From: Flavobacteriaceae bacterium
Lineage (GTDB): Bacteria > Bacteroidota > Bacteroidia > Flavobacteriales > Flavobacteriaceae
Assembly (NCBI GenBank): GCA_947488595.1
Contig: CANKZI010000008.1
Location: 1 to 64,000, forward strand
Reading direction: 5' to 3'
Length of the DNA: 64,000 nt
Position 1 is the stretch's first letter; every line of letters begins with the position of its first letter. Below, one piece after another: positions 34,255-42,007 of this stretch. The position numbers and the translations under genes are program-made. The notes beneath the pieces were generated by a model. It did no database searches. It saw nothing but the letters and a program-made list of their open reading frames with translations, and was not told the origin of the DNA.

Positions 34255-34445
34255 AATTTATTTTTTAGGTTCACTTTTTTTTCATGTCAATAATTGAAAC
34301 ACTTTTTTTAATTTAAAACATAGTAATTGACTTCTTTATAAAATATATATTTTTTGAATTTTTATATACAAGCCAATAAAACAAAATTACTTTTACATTA
34401 GAAGTTTGGCAATTTTCGCTAAATTCGTATTACTAAAAATCTACA

Positions 34446-35579
34446 ATGAAAATAGCAATTGTTTGTTATCCAACTTTTGGTGGAAGTGGCGTTGTTGCTA
34501 CCGAATTGGGTTTGGAATTGGCGCGTCGCGGACACGAAATTCATTTCATTACGTACCGACAGCCCGTTCGTTTGGCGCTTTTAAATCCCAACGTGCATTA
34601 CCACGAAGTCAATGTTCCCGAGTACCCACTTTTTCATTACCAACCTTATGAATTGGCATTGTCAAGCAAATTGGTCGATATGGTAAAGTTGTACAATATT
34701 GAATTATTGCATGTTCATTACGCGATTCCACATGCTTATGCTGGTTACATGGCCAAACAAATGCTCAAAAGCGAAGGTATTAAAGTTCCAATGGTAACAA
34801 CGCTTCACGGTACCGATATCACATTGGTTGGCAACCATCCCTTTTATAAAACGGCGGTTAATTTTAGCATCAACAAATCGGATATTGTGACTTCGGTTTC
34901 CCAAAGTCTTAAAGACGCGACTTACGAATTGTTCAATGTAAAAAAGGAAATCCATGTTATTCCGAATTTTATTGAATTGGATAAAAACCTTACTGATGAT
35001 ACCATTCCTTGTCGGCGTTCTGTCATGGCAAAAAAAGAAGAACGCATTATTACACACATTAGTAATTTTAGGAAAGTAAAACGCATTCCGGATATTATCA
35101 AGATTTTCTATAAGATTCAGGAGCAAATACCAGCCAAATTGATGATGGTTGGCGATGGACCAGAAAAAGGAAAAGCCGAAATGTTGTGTCAACAATTGGG
35201 AATTCAAGACAAAGTAATATTTTTTGGCAACAGCTACGAAATTGATCGTATATTGAGCTACAGTGATTTGTTTTTATTGCCGTCGGAAACAGAGAGTTTT
35301 GGTTTGGCTGCTTTGGAAGCAATGGCATGGAGTGTTCCTGTAATTTCTAGTAATTCAGGCGGTTTACCCGAAGTGAATTTTAATGGTGTTTCTGGTTATT
35401 TAAGCAATGTTGGTGATACGGATGCAATGGCTGAAAACGCATTAAAAATATTGATTGATGACGCAACGCTCAATAAGTTCAAAGAAAATGCGTTATCAGT
35501 AGCGAAGCAATTCGATATCAAAAATATTTTGCCTTTGTATGAAGCTTTGTACCGAAAAGCATTAAAAATAAAACAATGA
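34446..35579 (+). CDS. bshA: N-acetyl-alpha-D-glucosaminyl L-malate synthase BshA
   Basis: 377 aa GT4 glycosyltransferase. First step of bacillithiol synthesis: joins UDP-GlcNAc and L-malate. The N-terminal glycine-rich segment IAIVCYPTFGGSGVVATELG (residues 3-22) and TLHGTDITLVG are typical of BshA, as are VPVISSNSGGLPEV and ETESFGLAALEAMAW (the GT4 E-x7-E motif). Indicates that the organism uses bacillithiol as its low-molecular-weight thiol. bshB and bshC are not in the window. It overlaps the next gene by 4 nt (ATGA). Confidence 0.95.
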   Translation: MKIAIVCYPTFGGSGVVATELGLELARRGHEIHFITYRQPVRLALLNPNVHYHEVNVPEYPLFHYQPYELALSSKLVDMVKLYNIELLHVHYAIPHAYAGYMAKQMLKSEGIKVPMVTTLHGTDITLVGNHPFYKTAVNFSINKSDIVTSVSQSLKDATYELFNVKKEIHVIPNFIELDKNLTDDTIPCRRSVMAKKEERIITHISNFRKVKRIPDIIKIFYKIQEQIPAKLMMVGDGPEKGKAEMLCQQLGIQDKVIFFGNSYEIDRILSYSDLFLLPSETESFGLAALEAMAWSVPVISSNSGGLPEVNFNGVSGYLSNVGDTDAMAENALKILIDDATLNKFKENALSVAKQFDIKNILPLYEALYRKALKIKQ

Positions 35580-36001
35580 GAAATCTTTCTTTGCTGATTG
35601 TCCTTTTATTATTTATCGGCTGCGGCAGCATCAAAAATACTGATGAAAGTCTACCTTTGTACGAAATTTTAATTCAAAAAAATAATGGAGGTGCAAAGTT
35701 TCAATTTTATGAAATTATTTCGCAGGAAGATGAGTTTGTAATGATTAAAAATGACCCCGAATTAAAAAAGAAAATAAAGCCAAACGCAATTGTGTCTTCT
35801 AATTTTTTACTTTTAAGTATGGGCGAAAAAGCATCAGGAGGCTATGCAATAACGGTAGAGAAAGTAGTAGAAACAGATAAGAACATTATCGTAACCATCA
35901 AAGAAACTGCGCCAAAACCAAACGAAACGGTCACCACGGCAATTACCAATCCGTATTGTGTGGTCAGAATAAATTCAAAAAAAGAAATTATAATACAATA
36001 A
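35576..36001 (+). CDS. PrcB-like lipoprotein
   Basis: 141 aa. Signal peptide with lipobox MRNLSLLIVLLLFIGC (Cys16). The C-terminal half MGEKASGGYAITVEKVVETD then NPYCVVRINSKKEIII matches the PrcB_C domain of Treponema PrcB, a lipoprotein that stabilises the dentilisin protease. No partner protease is adjacent. Translationally coupled to bshA (ATG overlaps its stop), probably by chance of operon assembly. Function unknown beyond the domain name. Confidence 0.78.
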   Translation: MRNLSLLIVLLLFIGCGSIKNTDESLPLYEILIQKNNGGAKFQFYEIISQEDEFVMIKNDPELKKKIKPNAIVSSNFLLLSMGEKASGGYAITVEKVVETDKNIIVTIKETAPKPNETVTTAITNPYCVVRINSKKEIIIQ

Positions 36002-36032
36002 AAATCCCGAAATTATCGGGATTTTGTTTTTT
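36001..36032. terminator. Bidirectional terminator between convergent genes
   Basis: Stem AAAATCCCG / CGGGATTTT (36001-36009, 36017-36025), 7-nt loop, T-rich tail on the plus strand and A-rich upstream side, which can serve both converging transcripts. Confidence 0.85.
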
Positions 36033-36045
36033 TATAATAGCAATA

Positions 36046-36537
36046 TTAAAATTGATAACGCAAACCAAGTGCGATATCTGGACCAAAATTGTCGTCTCTA
36101 AATTCGTCACCAAAATACAATTCGGGACGTAAATCAAGCGAAATCAACAACGGAAAATCAAAATTATATTCAATTCCGATATCGCCAGCAGCTACCAAAA
36201 ATGTTCCATTTTTACTGTCAAAACCTGGTCCTTTGTCTGTTTCGTAACTGCCAATACCACCACCAACTCCCGCATACCAATTGAATCCTCCTTCGATATT
36301 CCAGACCCATTGGTACAAACCAATCAGTTTATAGGCATCATAATTATCATTTGTTCTCCAGCCCAAATCCAATTCCAAACGGTTTTCCGACGAGAGTTTT
36401 CTTTGATAAGAAATCTCTGTTCCAAAGCCATCATTGCTTCCTAAACGCAAACCTATAGCGTTTTTCGAAATGTCTTGTGCCTGTGCGCTAAATGCCATCA
36501 CAATGAGCATAATAGCAAATAAAAATAATTTTTTCAT
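36046..36537 (-). CDS. Small outer-membrane beta-barrel protein
   Basis: 163 aa. Signal peptide MKKLFLFAIMLIVMAFSAQA, then alternating amphipathic strands ending in the aromatic-terminal strand ALGLRYQF, the usual C-terminal BAM signal. Gly-rich turns (AGVGGGIGSYETDKGPGFDS) fit an eight-stranded barrel. No specific family recognised. Single gene, convergent with the PrcB-like gene. Confidence 0.75.
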   Translation of the reverse strand: MKKLFLFAIMLIVMAFSAQAQDISKNAIGLRLGSNDGFGTEISYQRKLSSENRLELDLGWRTNDNYDAYKLIGLYQWVWNIEGGFNWYAGVGGGIGSYETDKGPGFDSKNGTFLVAAGDIGIEYNFDFPLLISLDLRPELYFGDEFRDDNFGPDIALGLRYQF

Positions 36538-36645
36538 AATCGTTCTTTTTAAATGATTTACGCCAAATTAGACATTCGTCATCTTAAACAAGACTACATT
36601 ATGTTAACATTAACTTTTAAAAAATATCAGTTTTTTCAATAATTT

Positions 36646-36700
36646 TCTTTTAATCAACCAGATAAGTATCCAGTACTTCTTTTGATGTTTGATTAAAAGA
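36646..36700. repeat. Nested perfect hairpin downstream of the 36710 lipoprotein gene
   Basis: Outer 12-bp exact arms TCTTTTAATCAA (36646-36657) and TTGATTAAAAGA (36689-36700), with inner arms AAGTA (36664-36668) and TACTT (36674-36678) in the 31-nt loop. It lies 10 nt past the stop of the minus-strand gene. Its minus-strand tail is A-rich rather than T-rich, so it is a poor intrinsic terminator and may be an RNA-stability or protein-binding element. Confidence 0.5.
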
Positions 36701-36709
36701 TTGCGGAAT

Positions 36710-37435
36710 TCAGAGTGTACCGTCAATTTCTGCCCCTAATTCATATGAAATAACCGTATCGGTATAAACGACGCCAATATCTTTTGCAAAATAGATTGTT
36801 GCATTTACAACCTCTTGCGGTGCCAAAACGGGTATAAATGTACCAGGAAAAATTTCTGCGCTAACAGTTAGACTTACCGCAATTTTTACCAACTTTAAAT
36901 CGTTGTAAACCATTTGGTCAGGTGCTGTAAAAGTTGTCATATCTGCCAAAGCGGTAGTTTTTATAACATAATCAAATTTTAAAGGAATACCTTCTAGTTC
37001 TTGTGCAATTGTCCCTGAAGCGCTACTTAACTGTTCATTGGTTGCGGCACTTTCTTTAAATACTATCAAATCAACAATGGCCAAATCCAACGGAAAAGTA
37101 GTTCCCAAATCAAAATTCGTAGCACCAGTAAGTAATAATTTATCTCCGACTTTACGCACACTATTACCACCTGCCGAGTTCGAGAAAAAGCCAAAAGGAG
37201 CTGCTTTTGTTTTTAAATTTTTATAAGCAATTGTATTTATTACTGTGTCGTTCGCAACATATAGCGAATCTCTTCCTGCTAGATTATCTGTTCCCGAAAC
37301 CTCATAAATCCAAAAATTTCCAGAAGTTAAGGGATAATAATCATTTACTTGAGCCGATGAATTGTTATCATCACTTGGAGAACATGAACTTAAAAGTATA
37401 AAAAAAATAAAAAGTGTTAATAAATTAGTTTTCAT
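36710..37435 (-). CDS. Lipoprotein of unknown function
   Basis: 241 aa. Signal peptide and lipobox MKTNLLTLFIFFILLSSC (Cys18), then the low-complexity linker SPSDDNNSSAQ. The phrase YYPLTSGNFWIYEVSG (about 33-48) is shared by many Bacteroidota lipoproteins. The rest is beta-rich. Two minus-strand envelope genes flank it, but the gaps suggest separate units. No function can be assigned. Confidence 0.72.
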   Translation of the reverse strand: MKTNLLTLFIFFILLSSCSPSDDNNSSAQVNDYYPLTSGNFWIYEVSGTDNLAGRDSLYVANDTVINTIAYKNLKTKAAPFGFFSNSAGGNSVRKVGDKLLLTGATNFDLGTTFPLDLAIVDLIVFKESAATNEQLSSASGTIAQELEGIPLKFDYVIKTTALADMTTFTAPDQMVYNDLKLVKIAVSLTVSAEIFPGTFIPVLAPQEVVNATIYFAKDIGVVYTDTVISYELGAEIDGTL

Positions 37436-37474
37436 GAATTTAAAATTGAGTTAGTGGTGCTAAAATAAGAAAAA

Positions 37475-38308
37475 CTATCTTACATTTTTAGAAAAAATTA
37501 ACGACGCGACCAATTGTTGTCCTAATTTGGTTTCCATTTCAAAATAATCTTCGTCAATTTGCGATTGGTCTTCGGCATAACGGTAGAGCTTCCAACGCTT
37601 TTTATTGTATTCTAAAGCGGTTAAGTTTTCGACCCAATCTCCAGAATTCAAATACATGGTGCTGCCGTTTTTATTCATTTTCCGAATAATTTTTGGCTCG
37701 TGAATGTGACCGCAAATCACATAATCATACTGTTTTTCTATCGCCAAATCCGTCGCAGTCAATTCAAAATCAGAAATATGTTTGACCGCTTTTTTTACAC
37801 TAGCTTTTATCTTTTTCGAAAATGAATAAGGTTCTTTCCCCATTTTTTTCAAACACCAATTCACAAAACGGTTGATTAAAATAAGATAATCATAACCCAA
37901 ACCGCCCAATTTTGCAACCCATTTGGCATGATTGACCGACGCGTCAAAAACATCACCATGAAAAATCCACGCTTTTTTTCCATCCAAATCCATGACCAAT
38001 TTATCAACTATCGAAAAATAACCAATATTTGAATCACTAAATTTCCTAAGCATTTCGTCATGATTTCCAGTAATATATATCACTTCGGTGCCTTTGGAAG
38101 CAAAATCAATTAGTTTTTTGACTACTTTTAAATGGAACTTCGGAAAATACGATTTTCGGAACTGCCAAATATCAACAATATCACCATTCAGCACTAATGT
38201 TTTAGGCTTTATGGTTTGCAAATAATGGTACAATTCTCTTGCATGACAGCCGTAAGTTCCTAAATGGACATCTGAAATGACCACCAATTCAACAGGTCTC
38301 TTTTTCAA
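37475..38308 (-). CDS. LpxH-like metallophosphoesterase (UDP-2,3-diacylglucosamine diphosphatase family)
   Basis: 277 aa. Calcineurin-like motifs in order: VISDVHLGTYG (D-x-H), LNGDIVDIW (G-D-x-x-D), ITGNHDEML (G-N-H-D/E), IFHGDVFD and CGHIHEPKI (G-H-x-H). The spacing fits COG2908 LpxH, which hydrolyses UDP-diacylglucosamine to lipid X in lipid A synthesis. Bacteroidota often carry several paralogues, so this one may act on another pyrophosphate. No signal peptide, so peripheral inner-membrane or cytoplasmic. Confidence 0.85.
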   Translation of the reverse strand: MKKRPVELVVISDVHLGTYGCHARELYHYLQTIKPKTLVLNGDIVDIWQFRKSYFPKFHLKVVKKLIDFASKGTEVIYITGNHDEMLRKFSDSNIGYFSIVDKLVMDLDGKKAWIFHGDVFDASVNHAKWVAKLGGLGYDYLILINRFVNWCLKKMGKEPYSFSKKIKASVKKAVKHISDFELTATDLAIEKQYDYVICGHIHEPKIIRKMNKNGSTMYLNSGDWVENLTALEYNKKRWKLYRYAEDQSQIDEDYFEMETKLGQQLVASLIFSKNVR

Positions 38309-38684
38309 TTTGAAATAATTTGAAGTTCTACAAATTAAAACAATTTGTATGAACTAAAAATATTTTGAATATTAAGAAATGCCCCTTTTTTGTTATCATA
38401 AAGTAAACGAATTGTGAATTATTTTTCAAGTTTATAATTCTGATAAAATTGGAAAGAATGATTTAATAGAAGGACAAGTTTTAGTCTGACTTGCTATTAT
38501 GACTAAATTGTATTCGGAACAAAGATGTAATCTGTTGCCAACTTTGGTCTGTTTAATTACTGCTAAAAAAGCTATGAAGAATAAATGATTTTATTATTAT
38601 CGCTCAAAACCTAAAGCCCACTTTTAACTAATAATTAATAATCGTTTTTGAATTAAAGTTTCAAAAAGGCCTATTTTTAGCTTC
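38309..38684. other. 376-bp AT-rich intergenic region
   Basis: Divergent promoter region between the phosphoesterase and VWA genes. It includes a 7-bp hairpin, TTTAGTC / GACTAAA (38480-38486, 38501-38507). For the VWA gene, TTTG (38647-38650), a 21-nt spacer and TATTTTTA (38672-38679) form a near-consensus promoter. Its -7 box ends 5 nt before the ATG, so the mRNA could be nearly leaderless. Confidence 0.5.
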
Positions 38685-39791
38685 ATGAAAAAAGGATTTT
38701 TATTCAAACCCTACGAAGCACCAAACCTTTCTCCGTTTGACAAGCTTTTTGAGATTTTTAAAGAATTGATAACGCATACTTCGGGCGATTTTGATGAAGC
38801 CATAGATTGGTTGCGTCAGTTGGACGTCGAGTACAAACTGACCGATAAGGATTATACCATTGATGATTTTATTGAAGATCTAAAAAAGAAAGGCTACATC
38901 AGAGACACACTCAAAGACGATGGCACCACCGGGACAGGTATTACCGCAAAAACAGAACGGGCAATTCGACAGCAAGCTTTAGATCAAATTTTTGGTAATC
39001 TAAAACGAAGTGGTTCTGGCAGTCACAAAACCAAACATGCTGGCAATGGCGACGAACATACCGGTGCGTTTCGTGATTTTAATTTTGGCGACAGCCTAGA
39101 ACAAATTTCACTTACCGAAAGTCTTCGGAATGCGCAAATCAATAATGGTGTCGAAGAATTTTTGATTACCGAAAACGATTTGGTGGTCGAAGAAGCCCAA
39201 TTCAAAGCCCAAATGAGTACTGTGTTGATGATTGATATTTCGCACAGCATGATTTTATACGGAGAAGACCGCATCACACCTGCCAAAAAAGTTGCTATGG
39301 CTTTAGCCGAATTAATCACAACGCGATATTCAAAAGACACCTTGGATATTTTGGTTTTTGGCAACGATGCTTGGACCATTGCCATCAAAGATTTACCTTA
39401 CCTCAAAGTTGGGCCTTATCATACCAATACGGTCGCTGGATTGCAGTTGGCTATGGATTTACTTCGCCGAAAACGCAATACCAACAAACAGATTTTTATG
39501 ATTACCGATGGCAAACCGAGTTGTGTGAGAGAAAAAGACGGCTCTTATTATATGAACAGCAATGGATTGGACGAATATATTGTTGACAAATGTTACAATC
39601 AAGCGCAACAAGCCAGAAAACTACATATCCCGATTACCACTTTTATGATTGCTAACGATCCTTATTTGCAAAAATTTGTAGACCATTTTACCGAAGCCAA
39701 TCAAGGAAAAGCGTTTTATACAGGTCTCAAAGGTTTGGGAGAAATGATTTTTGAAGATTATGAAACCAATAGAAAGAAAAGAATTAAATAA
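38685..39791 (+). CDS. VWA-domain protein partner of an AAA+ ATPase
   Basis: 368 aa, no signal peptide. The C-terminal von Willebrand A domain has a complete MIDAS: VLMIDISHSM (D-x-S-x-S, Asp184) and FMITDGKPS. The N-terminal 170 residues are a helical, charged region (FDKLFEIFKELITHTSGDFD) with a basic Ser/Gly/His linker (SGSGSHKTKHAGNG). The next gene, 55 nt on, is a magnesium-chelatase-like AAA+ ATPase. ChlI/ChlD and MoxR/VWA pairs remodel proteins or insert metals. The client here is unknown. Confidence 0.85.
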   Translation: MKKGFLFKPYEAPNLSPFDKLFEIFKELITHTSGDFDEAIDWLRQLDVEYKLTDKDYTIDDFIEDLKKKGYIRDTLKDDGTTGTGITAKTERAIRQQALDQIFGNLKRSGSGSHKTKHAGNGDEHTGAFRDFNFGDSLEQISLTESLRNAQINNGVEEFLITENDLVVEEAQFKAQMSTVLMIDISHSMILYGEDRITPAKKVAMALAELITTRYSKDTLDILVFGNDAWTIAIKDLPYLKVGPYHTNTVAGLQLAMDLLRRKRNTNKQIFMITDGKPSCVREKDGSYYMNSNGLDEYIVDKCYNQAQQARKLHIPITTFMIANDPYLQKFVDHFTEANQGKAFYTGLKGLGEMIFEDYETNRKKRIK

Positions 39792-39846
39792 TTAATAACA
39801 AATAAACAATAAAAATTAAGAAGAAACTAAATATAAAAAAGTATAA

Positions 39847-41310
39847 ATGGACATCAATAATATAAATACATTAGGCGAATTAAAAGCGTATGGTTATCAA
39901 AGCAAGAGTATTAAAGACGAATTGCGTAACAATCTTCGAGCAAAAATAAAATCGGGACAGCCAGCTTTTGAAGGCGTTCATGGCTATGAAAATACGGTTA
40001 TTCCGGAATTAGAACGGGCTATTTTATCGCGTCACAATATCAATTTATTGGGACTTCGTGGGCAAGCCAAAACCCGATTGGCGCGTTTGATGTTACATTT
40101 ACTCGATGAGTACATTCCGTTTGTCACTGGTTCAGAAGTTAATGACGATCCGTTCCAACCCATTTCGCGTTTTGCCAAAGATTTGATTGCGAAAAATGGT
40201 GATGCTACACCAATTTCTTGGCTGCACCGAAATGATCGTTTTTTCGAAAAACTCGCTACGCCTGATGTAACGGTAGCCGATTTGATTGGAGATATTGATC
40301 CTATTAAAGCGGCGAATTTAAAATTGTCTTATGCCGATGATCGTGTCATACATTTTGGAATGATTCCACGCGCCAACCGCTGCATTTTTGTCATCAATGA
40401 ATTGCCCGATTTGCAAGCCCGAATTCAGGTGGCTTTGTTTAATATTTTGCAAGAAGGTGACATTCAAATTCGCGGTTTTAAATTGCGATTGGTTTTAGAC
40501 ATGCAATTTGTTTTTACAGCCAATCCCGAAGATTATACCAATCGAGGCAGTATTGTTACGCCTTTGAAAGACCGAATTGGATCACAAATCTTAACTCATT
40601 ATCCCGATACCATTGCCATTGCAAGAAGCATTACCGAACAAGAATCTAAATTGGATTTGCGACAGTCCGAGGCGGTTCATGTGCCGTCCTTGGCCAAAGA
40701 TTTGTTAGAGCAAATTAGTTTTGAAGCGCGTGAAAGCGAGTACATTGACAACAAAAGTGGTGTGAGTGCCAGAATGAGCATTACCGCTTTTGAAAATTTA
40801 TTAAGTACTGCTGAACGTCGTGCATTGCAATCCAGTGCCGAAAATACTACCGTTCGGTTGTCCGATTTTATGGGAATTATTCCAGCAATAACTGGCAAAG
40901 TCGAGTTGGTTTATGAAGGAGAACAAGAAGGCGCTGCGATTGTAGCACAATATTTAATTGCCGATGCGATTAAGACTTTCTTTCCGGGTTATTTTCCGAA
41001 AATTGAAAAATTAGAACGCGCAGATGATCCTAGTGCTTTTAAAGCAATAGTCGAATGGTTTTTTACCGAAAATAGTTTCGAATTGTTAGACGATGCCTCG
41101 GATGCGGAATATCAAAAACAGCTAGATGCGATTGAACCACTCGAAAAGTTAATTCAAAAGTACCAACCCGATTTACCAAAAGAAGACCGCTATTTTATGA
41201 AAGAATTTGTGCTTTGGGGATTGGTCGAATACAACAAACTCAGCAAAGACCGTCTCGCAGCAGGTTTTGAATTTAAGGATTTGTACGGTAATTATATCAG
41301 TAAATTATAA
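39847..41310 (+). CDS. Magnesium-chelatase/MoxR-like AAA+ ATPase
   Basis: 487 aa. Walker A is GLRGQAKT (residues 69-76). The Walker B position reads CIFVINELPDL (Asn-Glu in place of Asp-Glu), followed by the sensor-1 region FVFTANPEDYTNRGSIVTPL and the arginine-finger region LKDRIGSQILTHYPD. That order is typical of ChlI/MoxR-type ATPases. The C-terminal 150 residues are helical and acidic. Co-transcribed with the VWA gene and closed by a strong terminator, so the pair is a self-contained two-gene unit. No chlH, cobN or porphyrin gene is near, so chelatase activity is not implied. Confidence 0.88.
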   Translation: MDINNINTLGELKAYGYQSKSIKDELRNNLRAKIKSGQPAFEGVHGYENTVIPELERAILSRHNINLLGLRGQAKTRLARLMLHLLDEYIPFVTGSEVNDDPFQPISRFAKDLIAKNGDATPISWLHRNDRFFEKLATPDVTVADLIGDIDPIKAANLKLSYADDRVIHFGMIPRANRCIFVINELPDLQARIQVALFNILQEGDIQIRGFKLRLVLDMQFVFTANPEDYTNRGSIVTPLKDRIGSQILTHYPDTIAIARSITEQESKLDLRQSEAVHVPSLAKDLLEQISFEARESEYIDNKSGVSARMSITAFENLLSTAERRALQSSAENTTVRLSDFMGIIPAITGKVELVYEGEQEGAAIVAQYLIADAIKTFFPGYFPKIEKLERADDPSAFKAIVEWFFTENSFELLDDASDAEYQKQLDAIEPLEKLIQKYQPDLPKEDRYFMKEFVLWGLVEYNKLSKDRLAAGFEFKDLYGNYISKL

Positions 41311-41311
41311 T

Positions 41312-41345
41312 AAAAAAGGGTTTAGCTTTACTAAACCCTTTTTTT
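41312..41345. terminator. Strong bidirectional terminator
   Basis: 14-bp perfect stem AAAAAAGGGTTTAG / CTAAACCCTTTTTT (41312-41325, 41331-41344) between the convergent AAA+ and J/KTSC genes. A-run on one side and T-run on the other. Confidence 0.93.
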
Positions 41346-41361
41346 ATATTCGAATCAAGAA

Positions 41362-41802
41362 TTAGTCTTGATTGATGGTTTTTCGCCAAGTAAAGGCATT
41401 CAAAATATGTCTTTTTGCAAAACGTCCTGGCGAATCGGCATTGACCATTTTTACATAAGTAGCTTTTGGTACACTGATGTATTCATAAACACTACCATTA
41501 GAAAAATTAATAATCAGGCGACCGTCAACAAATTTATAATCGGTAATTGTTGATGTAGCAATGGTTTCGTTATATTCGGGTAAGTTTTGTTGAATAGTTT
41601 CGGGATTGATACTTACCAAAAAATGATACGCTTCAATAATCAGCTTACTTTTCTCTTCGGCAGCTTTTAAACCGGCATCATCTCCTTGAAATTTATCTGG
41701 ATGGGCTTCTTTCATCGCATTGCGATAAATGGTTTTCAAATCTTTTAATTCTACTGTTTTATCTACATTAAGTAGTTTACGGTATTCAACTATTTTTTTC
41801 AT
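41362..41802 (-). CDS. J-domain and KTSC-domain fusion protein
   Basis: 146 aa. Residues 1-65 form a J-like domain with an intact HPD motif (MKEAHPDKFQGD, His34-Pro35-Asp36), expected to contact DnaK. Residues about 80-140 form a KTSC domain: STITDYKFVDGRLIINFSNG, VYEYISVPKATYVKMVNADS and PGRFAKRHI. KTSC is a small fold found alone or joined to other proteins and implicated in nucleic-acid or chaperone roles; its function is not settled. Single gene. Confidence 0.85.
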   Translation of the reverse strand: MKKIVEYRKLLNVDKTVELKDLKTIYRNAMKEAHPDKFQGDDAGLKAAEEKSKLIIEAYHFLVSINPETIQQNLPEYNETIATSTITDYKFVDGRLIINFSNGSVYEYISVPKATYVKMVNADSPGRFAKRHILNAFTWRKTINQD

Positions 41803-41871
41803 AAATTAGATAACTCCTTGTCTTTTAGTCTAAAAGTTCATTTTTTACTTTCAAAATCGACAAATTTTTTG

Positions 41872-41902
41872 CAAAGGTAAACTTTTTAAAACAAGATGCA
41901 AT
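41872..41902 (-). promoter_or_regulatory. Promoter of the J/KTSC gene
   Basis: Minus strand: ATTG (41899-41902), 19-nt spacer, TACCTTTG (41872-41879). Close to the TTTG-N19-TAnnTTTG consensus. Leader of about 65 nt. Confidence 0.6.
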
Positions 41903-42007
41903 TGTTTTTATAAAGTTAAAATTTTTTTGGGAGACGCTTTGACGATTTTATATTGCAGTTAGTGAATTAATTATCCCTAAATTTGCCTGATAATTAATTT
42001 CAGTGGC

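Noticed and set aside
39847..41310. Assignment of the AAA+ protein as a true magnesium or cobalt chelatase subunit
   Set aside because: No large chelatase subunit or tetrapyrrole gene is nearby and the Walker B is altered; only the family resemblance is supported.
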